The notes under the pieces: model-generated
Databases searched by the model: none
Told to the model about the DNA's origin: nothing
What the model saw: the letters and a program-made list of their open reading frames with translations, nothing else
Assembly (NCBI RefSeq): GCF_009183365.2
Contig: NZ_CP068230.1
Location: forward strand, 4,493,001-4,557,000
Source of the DNA: Shewanella algae
GTDB lineage: Bacteria > Pseudomonadota > Gammaproteobacteria > Enterobacterales > Shewanellaceae
Direction of reading: 5' to 3'
DNA: 64,000 bases
Part shown: piece by piece, positions 43,356-52,487 of the stretch
Position numbering within the stretch: the first letter of the stretch is position 1
How the letters are laid out: every line of letters starts with the position of its first letter
Program-made: the position numbers and the translations under genes

Positions 43356-44285
43356 ATGTTGATTGCACTCTCTATTCTCGGCGGCTTCTTGATCCTGACT
43401 CTGGGAGCAGAAGCCTTGGTTCGCGGCGCCAGCGTCATCGCCCTGCGTCTGGGGATCACCCCGCTGGTGATCGGCCTGACGATCGTCGCCTTCGGCACCA
43501 GCGCGCCCGAGCTGGCAGTGAGCGTTAAGTCAGCACTGGCCGGCAGTCCGGGTATTGCCCTGGGTAACGTGGTGGGCTCCAATATCGCCAATATCGGTCT
43601 GATCCTGGCACTGACCGCGCTGATCCGCCCGATAGGGGTACAGTCACAAATGGTCAGACGCGACATTCCGCTGATGATAGGCGCCTCTATTTTGATGTGG
43701 CTGCTGGTACTCGACGGTGAACTGAGCCTGATTGACGGCGCCGTACTGACCAGCTTACTGGTAGGCTATCTGTTGCTCAGCTATTTCAGCAGCAAGGGCG
43801 AAGAGACTGATGAACCTATTGAAGGCCCCAAGAACCCTCTGTTGTCGTTGCTGTTTATCATCGCCGGTATCGGCATGTTGGTGGGCGGCGGCATACTGTT
43901 TGTCGATGGCGCGGTCGAGTTGGCCCGTACCTTCGGCATCAGCGAAGTAGTGATCGGCCTGACCATTATTGCCATAGGCACCAGCATGCCGGAATTGGTG
44001 ACCTCGATTCTGGCCGCACTCAAGGGCCAGAGCGATATCGCCATAGGTAATGTGGTTGGCTCCAACCTGTTCAACCTGCTGGGGATCCTCGGGGTCACGG
44101 CCTTGGTGCATCCTATCAGCTCAGCCGGTTTTAGCAACCTGGACTTCAGCGTGATGCTAACCCTGGCACTGTTGGTGTTGCCCTTTGCCTGGAGCGGTTT
44201 TCGTATCGGTCGTCGCGAAGGCGCCATATTATTGCTGGGTTACTGCGGCTATATGGGCTATCTGGTTACCCACGCCAGCGCCTGA
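43356..44285 (+). CDS. Calcium/sodium antiporter of the CaCA family (YrbG-like)
   Basis: Encodes 309 residues with about ten membrane segments arranged as two inverted repeats. Each carries an alpha motif: IVAFGTSAPEL followed by GNVVGSNIANI, and IIAIGTSMPEL followed by GNVVGSNLFNL. The central Glu of each is the ion ligand. It exchanges Ca2+ for Na+ or H+ across the inner membrane. It sits between two terminators. Confidence 0.93.
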   Translation: MLIALSILGGFLILTLGAEALVRGASVIALRLGITPLVIGLTIVAFGTSAPELAVSVKSALAGSPGIALGNVVGSNIANIGLILALTALIRPIGVQSQMVRRDIPLMIGASILMWLLVLDGELSLIDGAVLTSLLVGYLLLSYFSSKGEETDEPIEGPKNPLLSLLFIIAGIGMLVGGGILFVDGAVELARTFGISEVVIGLTIIAIGTSMPELVTSILAALKGQSDIAIGNVVGSNLFNLLGILGVTALVHPISSAGFSNLDFSVMLTLALLVLPFAWSGFRIGRREGAILLLGYCGYMGYLVTHASA

Positions 44286-44349
44286 ATCTGAGTACGGGAC
44301 TGGCAACGGAATGCTTCTGAAGAACTTTGTTGCCAAGCCGCAGTAGCAT

Positions 44350-44396
44350 AAAAAAAACCGGGCTTTGACGTCAAGAATGGATAGTCAAAACCCGGG
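44350..44396 (-). terminator. Terminator of the DUF3332 lipoprotein gene
   Basis: The imperfect stem CCGGGCTTTGAC (44358-44369) and GTCAAAACCCGG (44384-44395) is preceded on the plus strand by AAAAAAAA, which is a T-run on the minus strand. It lies 40 bases beyond the lipoprotein stop and may serve the CaCA gene from the other side. Confidence 0.75.
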
Positions 44397-44435
44397 ATAT
44401 CATCAAGTTAAGGACTCTAGCAGCCCCAAAAGCGC

Positions 44436-44957
44436 TCAGGAGCGAGCCGCTACATAACTCTCCATTTCAGCTATGCTAACACTGGCAATGAATTGCTGAT
44501 CCAGGTAGAAGTCCACCATCTCCCCCTGCTTGCGCCCTAGCATTACCTGCTCGGTGCCATCTTCATAGCTCAGCGTCATCGCCAGGGTATTGTCATCTAT
44601 GGCTGACATGCTGGCACGGCTCAGTTTTACCGGCGCCGTGGTCAGATCCTTATCCAGCTTATGATTGATCTTGAAAACGGCATCGGCCGGCATATCCACC
44701 AAGGCCGGTGACTTGCCGGTAATGGGATTCTTGCCGGTCCAGAATTCAATGCTATTGAAAATAAACAGATCGGCGGTGGCTGTAATGCCATAGACGGGCG
44801 CCAACAACAGGTACAAACCGGCGCGGCCGTAACGGTTGTCCACCGCACTCAAATTGCCTTTAGTCAGCATGCCTGACAGCCCCATCTGCCCCATACAACC
44901 CGCCAGTTGCGAGCAGATCAACAGAGTGGCCCCCAGGCCGACTTTACTCAACTTCAT
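44436..44957 (-). CDS. DUF3332-type lipoprotein
   Basis: Encodes 173 residues from the ATG at 44,957, where GGGGAGATTATTG is the ribosome binding site; the 44,987 start has none. A lipobox LAGC is at about residues 17-20. GKLSAVDNRYGRAG-like and IFNSIEFWTGKNPI blocks are typical of the DUF3332 family as I remember it. Function unknown, anchored in the envelope. Divergent from the TPR gene. Confidence 0.8.
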   Translation of the reverse strand: MKLSKVGLGATLLICSQLAGCMGQMGLSGMLTKGNLSAVDNRYGRAGLYLLLAPVYGITATADLFIFNSIEFWTGKNPITGKSPALVDMPADAVFKINHKLDKDLTTAPVKLSRASMSAIDDNTLAMTLSYEDGTEQVMLGRKQGEMVDFYLDQQFIASVSIAEMESYVAARS

Positions 44958-45338
44958 CAATAATCTCCCCAAATAGTGTTTACGCATATGTTATTGGCGC
45001 GCGGATTCTACTCAGGTTAATCAATTTAACTATGCAGGTGCTCACAACTTGAAGTTAGTTTTTTGGAGAGTAAGTTACTCGGCTGTTGGATGTTTTTCTC
45101 TGTGGAAAAATCAGTAAGACACTGGTTGTAAAGGCGTTCAAACAAACACAAACCACTTACCTTATGCAGGTATCTGTATCGACCAAGCCGAGCTCCGGCG
45201 GCTATCAAGTAAACCCTTCGGGGAGACTGATGACATTTGTCACCTGCAACTTATGACCTTTGTGAATACCGCCAATTCAGGCTCTCGGGAATACTAAACC
45301 CGACTCAGATTCGAGTCTGTTCATCCAAGGAGCGAATG
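44958..45338. promoter_or_regulatory. Divergent region with a spaced direct repeat
   Basis: 381 bases between the DUF3332 lipoprotein and the TPR gene. TGACATTTGTCA (45231-45242, palindromic arms TGACA/TGTCA) is repeated imperfectly as TGACCTTTGTGA (45254-45265), ten of twelve bases identical and 23 bases apart, about two helical turns. This could be an operator for the two-component regulator encoded next to it. A 60-codon minus-strand ORF in the gap is not convincing. Confidence 0.4.
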
Positions 45339-46013
45339 ATGCGTAAACTCACACTGTTATTGGGCCTGAGTCTGGCCCTCTCAACCCAGGCAGCCACCAT
45401 TGATGAAATCGATGCCGCTGCAAATCAAATCGACATTGACACCTTGAGCCTCTACGCCGACAACAGTCAGGGATATCAACAGGCCTACGCTAACTATCGT
45501 TTGGCTGTCAGCGCCAATGTACTTGGCCAGCTTCAGACCCGGGATCTGGCCTTGGCCACTGCGGCCGAAAGCCTGGCTCAACCGAACTTCAACAAGGACG
45601 GCGAAGCTCTGGCACTTCTGTCTGCTGTTTATGGTATGCAGATAACCGCCAATCCAAGCCAGTCGGCAACTCTGGGGAAAGCTGCAGGCAAGTCTCTGCA
45701 AGATGCCAGACAACTGGCGCCCAACAGCCCCAGAGTCGCGCTCATTGGCGCCATCTCCAGTTTCTATACGCCAGTCGAGTATGGTGGCAGCAGCGACAGA
45801 GCCCTGCAGGAAATTGAACGCGCCCTGAAACTCTATGCCAATCCCTGCAGCGATATCTGCTGGGGTCACGCCGAAGCCTACACCTGGCGGGGAGTGATAC
45901 AGCAACAGCAGGGGCAATCCAAAGCCGCCAGCCAGAGTTGGCAACAAGCGCTGGCACTGGATCCTGACTACGCCTGGGCGGGTTTTCTTCTGTCAAAACA
46001 AACGCAGCAATAA
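45339..46013 (+). CDS. Secreted TPR-containing protein
   Basis: Encodes 224 residues from the ATG at 45,339, six bases after AGGAG; the ATG at 45,336 is too close. It has a signal peptide (MRKLTLLLGLSLALSTQA). Helical repeats in the C-terminal half (RVALIGAISSFY, AYTWRGVIQQQQGQ, SWQQALALDPDYAWAGFLL) are TPR-like. Periplasmic location. The histidine kinase gene follows after 136 bases in the same direction. Function unknown. Confidence 0.78.
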   Translation: MRKLTLLLGLSLALSTQAATIDEIDAAANQIDIDTLSLYADNSQGYQQAYANYRLAVSANVLGQLQTRDLALATAAESLAQPNFNKDGEALALLSAVYGMQITANPSQSATLGKAAGKSLQDARQLAPNSPRVALIGAISSFYTPVEYGGSSDRALQEIERALKLYANPCSDICWGHAEAYTWRGVIQQQQGQSKAASQSWQQALALDPDYAWAGFLLSKQTQQ

Positions 46014-46149
46014 GGGAAGGTGCGAACCAGAGCGCCACTGGGGCTTATTCGCACCACCTTAAGGTCTTGACCGGATCTCCGCCCGGGGATCCGGTTTACT
46101 TGTGCACCGATACACGCCATTATTTGCGCTGGAGATGCGAGGACAACCG

Positions 46150-47340
46150 ATGCAGGATCCACAGACTCAAACCGAACTCAAACTGGCCAAATACTATCTT
46201 GTCAATCTGGCCTTTTACTTTATCCCACTGTTTATTATGCCGGTGTCACCCTGGCAATGGCTCGCCAGCCTGCTGGTTTTGCCGCCCTTTATCTACTGTT
46301 ATTTTCGCGCCTATGGCGCCGATAGGGCTAAAATGCACTGGCCAATTCTGGGGATCATCCTACTGGCTATTTTGATCACCCCCGCCAACCCGGGTTCTTT
46401 GTCGCTGTTTACCTTCGCCGCCTTCTTTATCGGCTTTTTTTATCCTCTCAGGCTGCTCTTGCCGGCATTATTGCTGATTGCCCTGGTGCTACTGGCATTG
46501 AATCAGTTGCTGGGTTTTAACGGCCTCTATTTTGTCTATTATGGCTGCGGCCTGACAGCCGCTATCTCTCTGCTTGGGGTCGCCGAGCGCAAACGCCAAC
46601 AGGCCAAACGACAAGCCCGCCGTAGCGAAGAGGAGATCCGTGCCCTGGCGACCATGTTGGAGCGGGAGCGTATCGGCAGAGATCTGCACGACCTCATGGG
46701 ACATCAACTCTCTTCCATCGCCCTCAAGGCCGAGCTGGCGAACAAGCTGCTGCAAAAAAATGATCTGCAAGCCAGTCGAGAACAACTCACTGAACTGGCG
46801 CAGATTGCCCGTGACAGCCTGAGCCAAATTCGCCGTGCTGTGGCCGACTATCGGCATCAGGGGCTTGATAGCTGCTGCGCCCAACTCTGTCGGCGCTTGC
46901 GCGAAAAAGGCTTGGCGGTCAGCCTGGAGGGGGAACTGCCTGTGCTGTCGCCACTGGCAGAAAGCCAACTGATACTGATCCTGACCGAACTGGTGAGCAA
47001 TATTCTCAGGCACAGTGATGCCACAGAGGCACACTTGAGCTTTACCCTGGAGCCTCAACTTACTATTTGCCTGAGAGACAACGGCACGATAAGGTTCAAA
47101 CCCACTCTGGGGAACGGCCTCAAAGGCATAGCCGAGCGGCTTGCCCTCTTGGGTGGCGAGCTGCAAATCGATACAGCAAAGGGTTTCAGCGCTCTTTTAC
47201 TGCTGCCCAGACAACAGCTGTTATCGGCCCAGGGAGAGGGCATTGAGAAAGCAAAGAGCACAGTGAAGACCGAGATTACCGAGAACATGGACAAGCTCGC
47301 CCAAGAGCAACACAAAAATCCTCTGGAGGGCCAGGTATGA
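46150..47340 (+). CDS. DesK/NarL-type sensor histidine kinase
   Basis: Encodes 396 residues from the ATG at 46,150 (GAGGACAACCG upstream). The GTG at 46,102 and ATG at 46,135 have no good site. About five membrane helices fill residues 15-145. A HisKA_3 domain with His180 in GRDLHDLMGHQLSSIALKAE comes next, then the HATPase (ELVSNILRHSDA, NGLKGIAERL). A polar tail past 380 is unusual. The signal is probably sensed in the membrane, as in DesK. It overlaps the regulator by four bases (ATGA). Confidence 0.92.
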   Translation: MQDPQTQTELKLAKYYLVNLAFYFIPLFIMPVSPWQWLASLLVLPPFIYCYFRAYGADRAKMHWPILGIILLAILITPANPGSLSLFTFAAFFIGFFYPLRLLLPALLLIALVLLALNQLLGFNGLYFVYYGCGLTAAISLLGVAERKRQQAKRQARRSEEEIRALATMLERERIGRDLHDLMGHQLSSIALKAELANKLLQKNDLQASREQLTELAQIARDSLSQIRRAVADYRHQGLDSCCAQLCRRLREKGLAVSLEGELPVLSPLAESQLILILTELVSNILRHSDATEAHLSFTLEPQLTICLRDNGTIRFKPTLGNGLKGIAERLALLGGELQIDTAKGFSALLLLPRQQLLSAQGEGIEKAKSTVKTEITENMDKLAQEQHKNPLEGQV

Positions 47341-47933
47341 AGATATTGCTGGCGGAAGATCAAGCCATGGTTCGCGGCGCGCTTGCCGGCCTGCTGCAAC
47401 TCTCCGGGGACTTCAGCGTCACTCAGGCCACGGATGGCGACCAGGCATTGGCACTGCTCAAGACCGAGGATTTTCAACTGCTGCTGACAGATATCGAAAT
47501 GCCCGGCACTTCAGGGCTGGAGCTGGCTGCCTGGGTCGCCCGAGAGCAACCTGCGCTGAAGACCATTATCATCACCACCTTTGGCCGCGCCGGCTATATC
47601 AAACGGGCGCTGGAGGCCGGTGTCTGCGGCTTCCTGCTAAAGGATGCTCCGGTGGAGGAACTGGTCGAGGCCATAGCCAAGGTGATGCAGGGTAAAAAAG
47701 TCATTGCCCCCGAACTGGCCATGCTGGCTCTTGGGGAGCAAGACCCGCTATCCGACAAAGAACGCCGCGCCCTGCGACTGGCCGCCGAGGGCAAGAGCAG
47801 TGGCGAGATTGCCGCCGCACTCTTCATCAGTGAAGGCACGGTACGCAACTATCTGTCGGAAGCCATCAACAAGCTGGGAGCCTCCAATCGTATCGATGCC
47901 GCCCGTATCGCCAAACAAAAGGGCTGGCTGTAA
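47337..47933 (+). CDS. NarL/DesR-type response regulator
   Basis: Encodes 198 residues. The receiver domain has acidic Glu7/Asp8, phospho-acceptor Asp52 in LLTDIEMPG, and Lys102 in FLLKDAP. The C-terminal LuxR-type helix-turn-helix is at about 138-195 (SDKERRALRLAAEGKSSGEIA, SEGTVRNYLSEAINKLG). It is coupled to the kinase by an ATGA overlap. The likely partner operator is the repeat upstream of the TPR gene. Confidence 0.94.
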   Translation: MKILLAEDQAMVRGALAGLLQLSGDFSVTQATDGDQALALLKTEDFQLLLTDIEMPGTSGLELAAWVAREQPALKTIIITTFGRAGYIKRALEAGVCGFLLKDAPVEELVEAIAKVMQGKKVIAPELAMLALGEQDPLSDKERRALRLAAEGKSSGEIAAALFISEGTVRNYLSEAINKLGASNRIDAARIAKQKGWL

Positions 47934-48005
47934 GCAGGCGGGCAAGTAACAAGCATACTGCCATTACTCTGGCCTGTTAGCGGCAAGCTCTCTTTGCACA
48001 AAGAG

Positions 48006-48031
48006 TACGCGAGACAATAACTCCTCGCGTA
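48006..48031. other. Stem-loop between convergent regulator and lactate permease genes
   Basis: TACGCGAG (48006-48013) and CTCGCGTA (48024-48031) form a perfect 8-base-pair stem with a 10-base loop. A smaller hairpin CTCTTTG-CA-CAAAGAG precedes it (47990-48005). There is no long T-run, so it is at best a weak bidirectional terminator. Confidence 0.4.
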
Positions 48032-48059
48032 AACTCCTCGTCGAAGAAATTCTCCGAAA

Positions 48060-49613
48060 TCAGCTCATAAACAGGTAATACACCAGGCCCACCTTAAGCC
48101 CCAGGATCAGGATGTAAGCCATACAGTATTTGATGGTACCGGACATGATAGCGCTGCCCTGGCCCTCCATCCGGGTCGCCGACACGGCAATGGCTATGCT
48201 CTGGGGCGAGATCATTTTCCCGCCCGTAGCTCCGGAGGTATTGGCGGCAGCCAGCCACAGCGGATCCACCTGCAGCTTTTCCGCAGCCACTGTTTGCAAC
48301 TTACCAAACAGCACATTGGAGTTGGTATCGCTGCCGGTGACAAAAGTCCCCAACGCGCCAATCAAGGGGGCGATAAACAGATATGCCCCTCCGGTAATAT
48401 TCACCAGGGTATGGGCCATATCTGTTATCAGACCGCTGACATCCATCACGGTTGCCATCGCCACTATGGCGGTGATGGCTATGATGGAGGTTTTCAGCTG
48501 CTTTAACGTCGCGCTGAACACCTTTAACATGCTGGCCAATGAGGCTCCCTGAAGGGTACCGCCGATAAAGGTCGCCAGAATGATCAAGACACCCGGCGTG
48601 GCAATCCAGTCAATGGTCAAACTCAGCTCCACCCCATTGGCCAGCGGAAATACCGGCTTGGAAGACACCTGAGTCAGCAGGCTCTTGATTTCCGGAAACA
48701 GCGGCGAGCACAGCAGAATAAACACAAAGATCAGCAGATAGATGGCGCAGGCTTTGAAGATTTGTCCGCTACTGTAGTGGCCGGTGATGCGGCACTGGTC
48801 ATTGTCGATACGATAAGCGGCCGGGGTGGGCTTTTGGCGTTTTTTAGCCATCAAGGCCACCACCAGCAAACTGACCAAACTGCCGGCAAAGGCGGGCAAC
48901 TCAGCCCCCAGATGAATGGCGACAAAGTACTGCGGCAGCAGTGTTGCAATTCCGCATACCAGCGAAATACCAAACACTCCCCGTATCGCCTTGAGTCCAT
49001 CCCCTATGATGGCGACAATCACAAAAGGCAGCAGCAAGGTAAACAGTGCCAGCTGCGCGATAACTGTGCCGCTCAGCTCAGTCACAGGCAGGTTTACCTG
49101 CTCAGCCAGAATCGACACAGGGATCCCCACGGCACCAAACGCCGTAGGCACTGTGTTGGCCACCAGAGAAGCAATCGCCGCCTTCAGCGGCTTGAAACCC
49201 AAAGCAATCAATATCCCGATAGGAATCGCCACTGCAGTACCGTATCCGGCGGCGGCCTCGAGAAATCCGCCAAAACACCAGGAGATCAGTAACACCTGGA
49301 TCCGCTTATCGTCGCTGATCCCGGCGAGAAGGTTTTTCAGTACCTCCATGCTGCGGGTTTGAAGCATCAGGTTATAGCTGAAGATGGCCCCCAGGATCAC
49401 TATCACTATTGGCCACAAGCCTTTGATAACCCCATAAGCCATGGCCGAGCCCAATGTCTGTGCCGGGGTATGCCAGAAAATGGTTGCCTCGGCCAGGGTC
49501 AGTAACAGAGTGATTAACACCGCCTGATGTATCGGCATCTTGATTTTCAGGATCAGCAGGATCATGACCAAGAGCGGTAATACGCCCAGGGAAAACAGCA
49601 AATACTCGTGCAT
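48060..49613 (-). CDS. L-lactate permease (LctP/LldP family)
   Basis: Encodes 517 residues with 12-13 membrane helices. Conserved GFLEAAAGYGTAVAIP and GLWPIVIVILGAIF near the N-terminus and ATNTSGATGGKMISPQSIA-like sequence near the C-terminus match the lactate permease family. It takes up lactate or glycolate with H+. It follows an amino-acid transporter of the same orientation (125-base gap with a hairpin), so they may be read together. The substrate is inferred from the family. Confidence 0.9.
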   Translation of the reverse strand: MHEYLLFSLGVLPLLVMILLILKIKMPIHQAVLITLLLTLAEATIFWHTPAQTLGSAMAYGVIKGLWPIVIVILGAIFSYNLMLQTRSMEVLKNLLAGISDDKRIQVLLISWCFGGFLEAAAGYGTAVAIPIGILIALGFKPLKAAIASLVANTVPTAFGAVGIPVSILAEQVNLPVTELSGTVIAQLALFTLLLPFVIVAIIGDGLKAIRGVFGISLVCGIATLLPQYFVAIHLGAELPAFAGSLVSLLVVALMAKKRQKPTPAAYRIDNDQCRITGHYSSGQIFKACAIYLLIFVFILLCSPLFPEIKSLLTQVSSKPVFPLANGVELSLTIDWIATPGVLIILATFIGGTLQGASLASMLKVFSATLKQLKTSIIAITAIVAMATVMDVSGLITDMAHTLVNITGGAYLFIAPLIGALGTFVTGSDTNSNVLFGKLQTVAAEKLQVDPLWLAAANTSGATGGKMISPQSIAIAVSATRMEGQGSAIMSGTIKYCMAYILILGLKVGLVYYLFMS

Positions 49614-49691
49614 AGGATTCCTTAAACGACCAGAGATAGAGTGAATTGCGTGATGGATTACGTCCCAAAACCTAGGGGTGAAGCTGGGTAT

Positions 49692-49723
49692 GCCTTGAGC
49701 AGGAACTCCAACCTGCTCAAGGC
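49692..49723 (-). other. Perfect 12-base-pair stem-loop between HAAAP and lactate permease genes
   Basis: GCCTTGAGCAGG (49692-49703), 8-base loop, CCTGCTCAAGGC (49712-49723). It is on the transcribed minus strand, just after the HAAAP stop, without a U-tract. This suggests mRNA 3'-end protection or partial termination. Confidence 0.6.
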
Positions 49724-49737
49724 CTTACGACAAGGCT

Positions 49738-51030
49738 TCAACTGAATGTCAGCAAGGGGGACAGACACAGCAAGGCGCCGGTCGCGATAACTATGTAGAG
49801 AGACAAGCCCTTATATTTATGCAGCGCAGGCACCCGATAGACCAGGTAAGCCGGGATCAAACATCCCACCAGGCCGAAGATCGGGCTGCTGATGCTGGTA
49901 AAGCTGAGCACAGGCGCATTGAAACAGATGGCGCCCCAGGCAAGCAGTATGGTGAACAAAATAATGCCGCGATTGACATACTTGGTATTGATCTTCTCTT
50001 CCGCAGTGGTGCGCCTCAGCAAGTTCATGGTCAGGCCATAACAGGCTTCACGAAACCCCATGTAAACCGCAAAGAAGGCTGTCATAACGGCAAAAATATT
50101 CAGGATCAGGCTGAACAGCTTGATGGTGTCTCCGGGGATTCCCTGAGCCACCATGGCCAGGGCGGAGATATTCTCATCGTAGGCTTTTAGCGCCTGGTCA
50201 TGCCCCATGGCCAGGCTGAAAGACACGGCATAGAAAAATACCACCACAAACAAAATGCCAAAGGCCAACTTCATCGCTCTCTGAGCCTTGTAGCGCGCCA
50301 CCTCTATCGACTTTTCCCTGGCGCGATAGGAGATCACCAAAGGGCTCAGGTTGGTCACAAACAGAATCGATGACAGGGTAAATGGCAGCATGACGATAGT
50401 GTCTTTGAAGCCACTCTGGGGAGTGGGAACCGCACCTATGTTATTCAGATCCCACTGCTCTATCATCATGAAACCCAGTATCGCTATCACGCTCAATTTG
50501 GTGAGTACCATAAAGGATGAAACCTTGAATAGCAGCGCCTCGCCTCTGGATGCCAGACTCACCAGGATGCAAACCAGTGCCAACCCGTAGAAAGGATTAT
50601 CGGACAACAGCTGTTTGGTGAGGCCAAAACTCTGCAGGAAAGAAGCGCTGTCATTGGTAATTGCGGTCGAATAAACCAATACCCAAATCACCAACATCAA
50701 GAAATAGAGCACACCCAGTAATATTCCCCAGTTTTTCCCCAGATAACCGGAAATCACATCCGGATAATCCCGGCATTTGGGAGATTCCACCAAGGTATTA
50801 ATAAATAGTTTCTGAAACATATACATGGCTGGATAGCCAATAATGGCCGATAGCAGGAATACCCAAAGTCCCATCAAGCCTATTTGAATGGGCAGAAATA
50901 CTATCCCCGCGCCAATGGCCATGCCTATACTGATGATCACCCAGCCCCAGTCCGTGCTGTCGAAGCGGGTTGCCGCCTTCCACTGTGCCGAGCCCCTGGT
51001 GATTTCTACTGCCGATATTGCTGCTGTCAT
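49738..51030 (-). CDS. HAAAP-family amino-acid/H+ symporter (SdaC/serine-type)
   Basis: Encodes 430 residues with 11 membrane helices. IGMAIGAGIVFLPI near residue 40 and the PLVISYRAREKSIEVARYKAQ cytoplasmic loop are typical of the hydroxy/aromatic amino acid permease family (SdaC, YhaO and YhjV types). It probably imports serine or a related amino acid. It is first of a pair with lactate permease, both feeding pyruvate. Confidence 0.88.
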   Translation of the reverse strand: MTAAISAVEITRGSAQWKAATRFDSTDWGWVIISIGMAIGAGIVFLPIQIGLMGLWVFLLSAIIGYPAMYMFQKLFINTLVESPKCRDYPDVISGYLGKNWGILLGVLYFLMLVIWVLVYSTAITNDSASFLQSFGLTKQLLSDNPFYGLALVCILVSLASRGEALLFKVSSFMVLTKLSVIAILGFMMIEQWDLNNIGAVPTPQSGFKDTIVMLPFTLSSILFVTNLSPLVISYRAREKSIEVARYKAQRAMKLAFGILFVVVFFYAVSFSLAMGHDQALKAYDENISALAMVAQGIPGDTIKLFSLILNIFAVMTAFFAVYMGFREACYGLTMNLLRRTTAEEKINTKYVNRGIILFTILLAWGAICFNAPVLSFTSISSPIFGLVGCLIPAYLVYRVPALHKYKGLSLYIVIATGALLCLSPLLTFS

Positions 51031-51559
51031 TACGCCCCCTGGTTCAATTATTTTTTATTTATTTTTTGAACCATTTAATATTCAAGGAATATAAATTCCT
51101 AATGTATTTTCATTAATCTCAATGAGTTAAATATGGGGCCAAACCTGTATGATTATTGTAAATAGATAAAGTCTACCTCGGCAGATGTATAGACTAAGTT
51201 AAGCCAAATACGGCTCAAATATTGAAACCGCTCTGCTTTAGCAAACATTCCGGCGAAATTTGTATTGGCAATCCAATCGATCAATATGAAATTGGCCGTC
51301 CGCAGATGAACTATCTTTCACACTTCCAGCATCCAATGAATATATTTTCATCATAAGTGCATAGAAGTTAATTTATATGAGTTTACCCAAACGCTGCGAA
51401 TACGGATAAAAAGAGTGCCTGTAGCTGGTTTTCGGGTTCACCGCCGAGGCTAAAAGCTTTACCATGACTCGGCGACCAGCAAAGGCTTGTTACCCGAAGG
51501 CTGTTGTTTGGACGAGAAGAATCAGGGATCCAGTTAGCCCAAGTTAAGGAGAACAATCA
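51031..51559. other. AT-rich divergent intergenic region
   Basis: 529 bases between the HAAAP transporter and the next small gene, mostly AT-rich. One palindrome, ATTGG-CAAT-CCAAT (51264-51277), stands out. The transporter promoter should be in the first part and the zinc-ribbon gene promoter near 51,400-51,545. No ORF was supported. Confidence 0.35.
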
Positions 51560-52027
51560 ATGCGTTGCAGACATTGCGGCTCAGACAATATCAGACACTT
51601 CAAAGCCATTCATGCCGAAGGCACAACAGAAGTTTCAGTCAGCGCCTCGGCCAAACCCGTGTGGAACAACCAACCCTTCTCAGTGCATGGAAAACAAAAA
51701 ATCGAAGGTAGCGCCCAACTGCGAACCGAACTGGCCAAGCGCTGCTCGCCGCCATCTGACCCTCAGCCCTTGGTGCTATTTCTGGCGGCTTTCCCCGGAC
51801 TACTCTTGGGCGGCTACCTGGGGTTTCAGGCAGGCAGCAACTGGAGCAGTTTTTGGCTGGGGGTGCTGTGCTTTTTTGTCTCCTGTTTTACTCTGATCCT
51901 GAGCGCCGATTGGCTGTGGAAAAACTACTTGGGAGGGCGAAAGTCGATGCAGCAATACCAGGCGGCACTGAATCAATGGCAGAACTCCTGGTACTGTGGC
52001 AAGTGTGCCAAAGTCAGTATTTTTTAG
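51560..52027 (+). CDS. Membrane protein with N- and C-terminal CxxC zinc-ribbon halves
   Basis: Encodes 155 residues. CRHCGSDN starts the protein and WYCGKCAK ends it; together the two C-x-x-C pairs could form one zinc ribbon. Two central hydrophobic helices are present (about 70-90 and 95-115). AAGGAGAACAATCA fixes the start. It begins a run of small genes of the same orientation leading toward recG. Function unknown. Confidence 0.7.
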   Translation: MRCRHCGSDNIRHFKAIHAEGTTEVSVSASAKPVWNNQPFSVHGKQKIEGSAQLRTELAKRCSPPSDPQPLVLFLAAFPGLLLGGYLGFQAGSNWSSFWLGVLCFFVSCFTLILSADWLWKNYLGGRKSMQQYQAALNQWQNSWYCGKCAKVSIF

Positions 52028-52073
52028 ACCTCCTTACCTCTTTGCCGTCACTCATTAGGCCTTAGGAATAACC

Positions 52074-52442
52074 ATGAATCACATCTCAGAGATTCAGCAA
52101 CTGGAAAGCCAACTGCGTAGCGCCATGTTGAATTCGGATATCAATTTGCTGGATAGACTGTTGTCGCCTCAACTGATATTCACCAATCACCTGGGGCAAG
52201 TGCTCGGCAAAGCAGAGGATCTGCATGCCCGCAGCTCAGGGCTGCTCAATATCACTCGGATAGACACCCTGACCGAAGAGATACGGCTGCATCAGGGGAC
52301 TGCGATAGTGTCGGCGGAGGTGAATATTCAGGGCAGCTATGCCAAAGCGCCGACCAACGGCCGTTTTCGCTTTACCCGGGTTTGGCTGCGCAGGGCAAGC
52401 GGCTGGCAACTGATAGCGGCTCACTCGAGCCTGCTGGTTTGA
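52074..52442 (+). CDS. NTF2-like (DUF4440/SnoaL) protein
   Basis: Encodes 122 residues with the cone-like NTF2 pattern: an N-terminal helix (EIQQLESQLRSAMLNSD), LLSPQLIFTNHLGQ, then beta strands ending in GWQLIAAHSS. Such proteins may be small hydrolases or binding proteins. TAGGAATAACC precedes the ATG. It is 46 bases after the zinc-ribbon gene. No specific substrate. Confidence 0.78.
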   Translation: MNHISEIQQLESQLRSAMLNSDINLLDRLLSPQLIFTNHLGQVLGKAEDLHARSSGLLNITRIDTLTEEIRLHQGTAIVSAEVNIQGSYAKAPTNGRFRFTRVWLRRASGWQLIAAHSSLLV

Positions 52443-52487
52443 GCACTGGGTTTTACGACGAACTACTGATTTCATGGTGACCATTTT

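Noticed and set aside
45026..45208. Possible 60-residue minus-strand gene in the divergent gap
   Set aside because: No good ribosome binding site, no domain, and it lies in the regulatory gap next to the TPR gene.
51504..51896. 130-residue plus-strand ORF
   Set aside because: It overlaps the better-supported zinc-ribbon gene at 51,560, which has a strong ribosome binding site and paired CxxC motifs.
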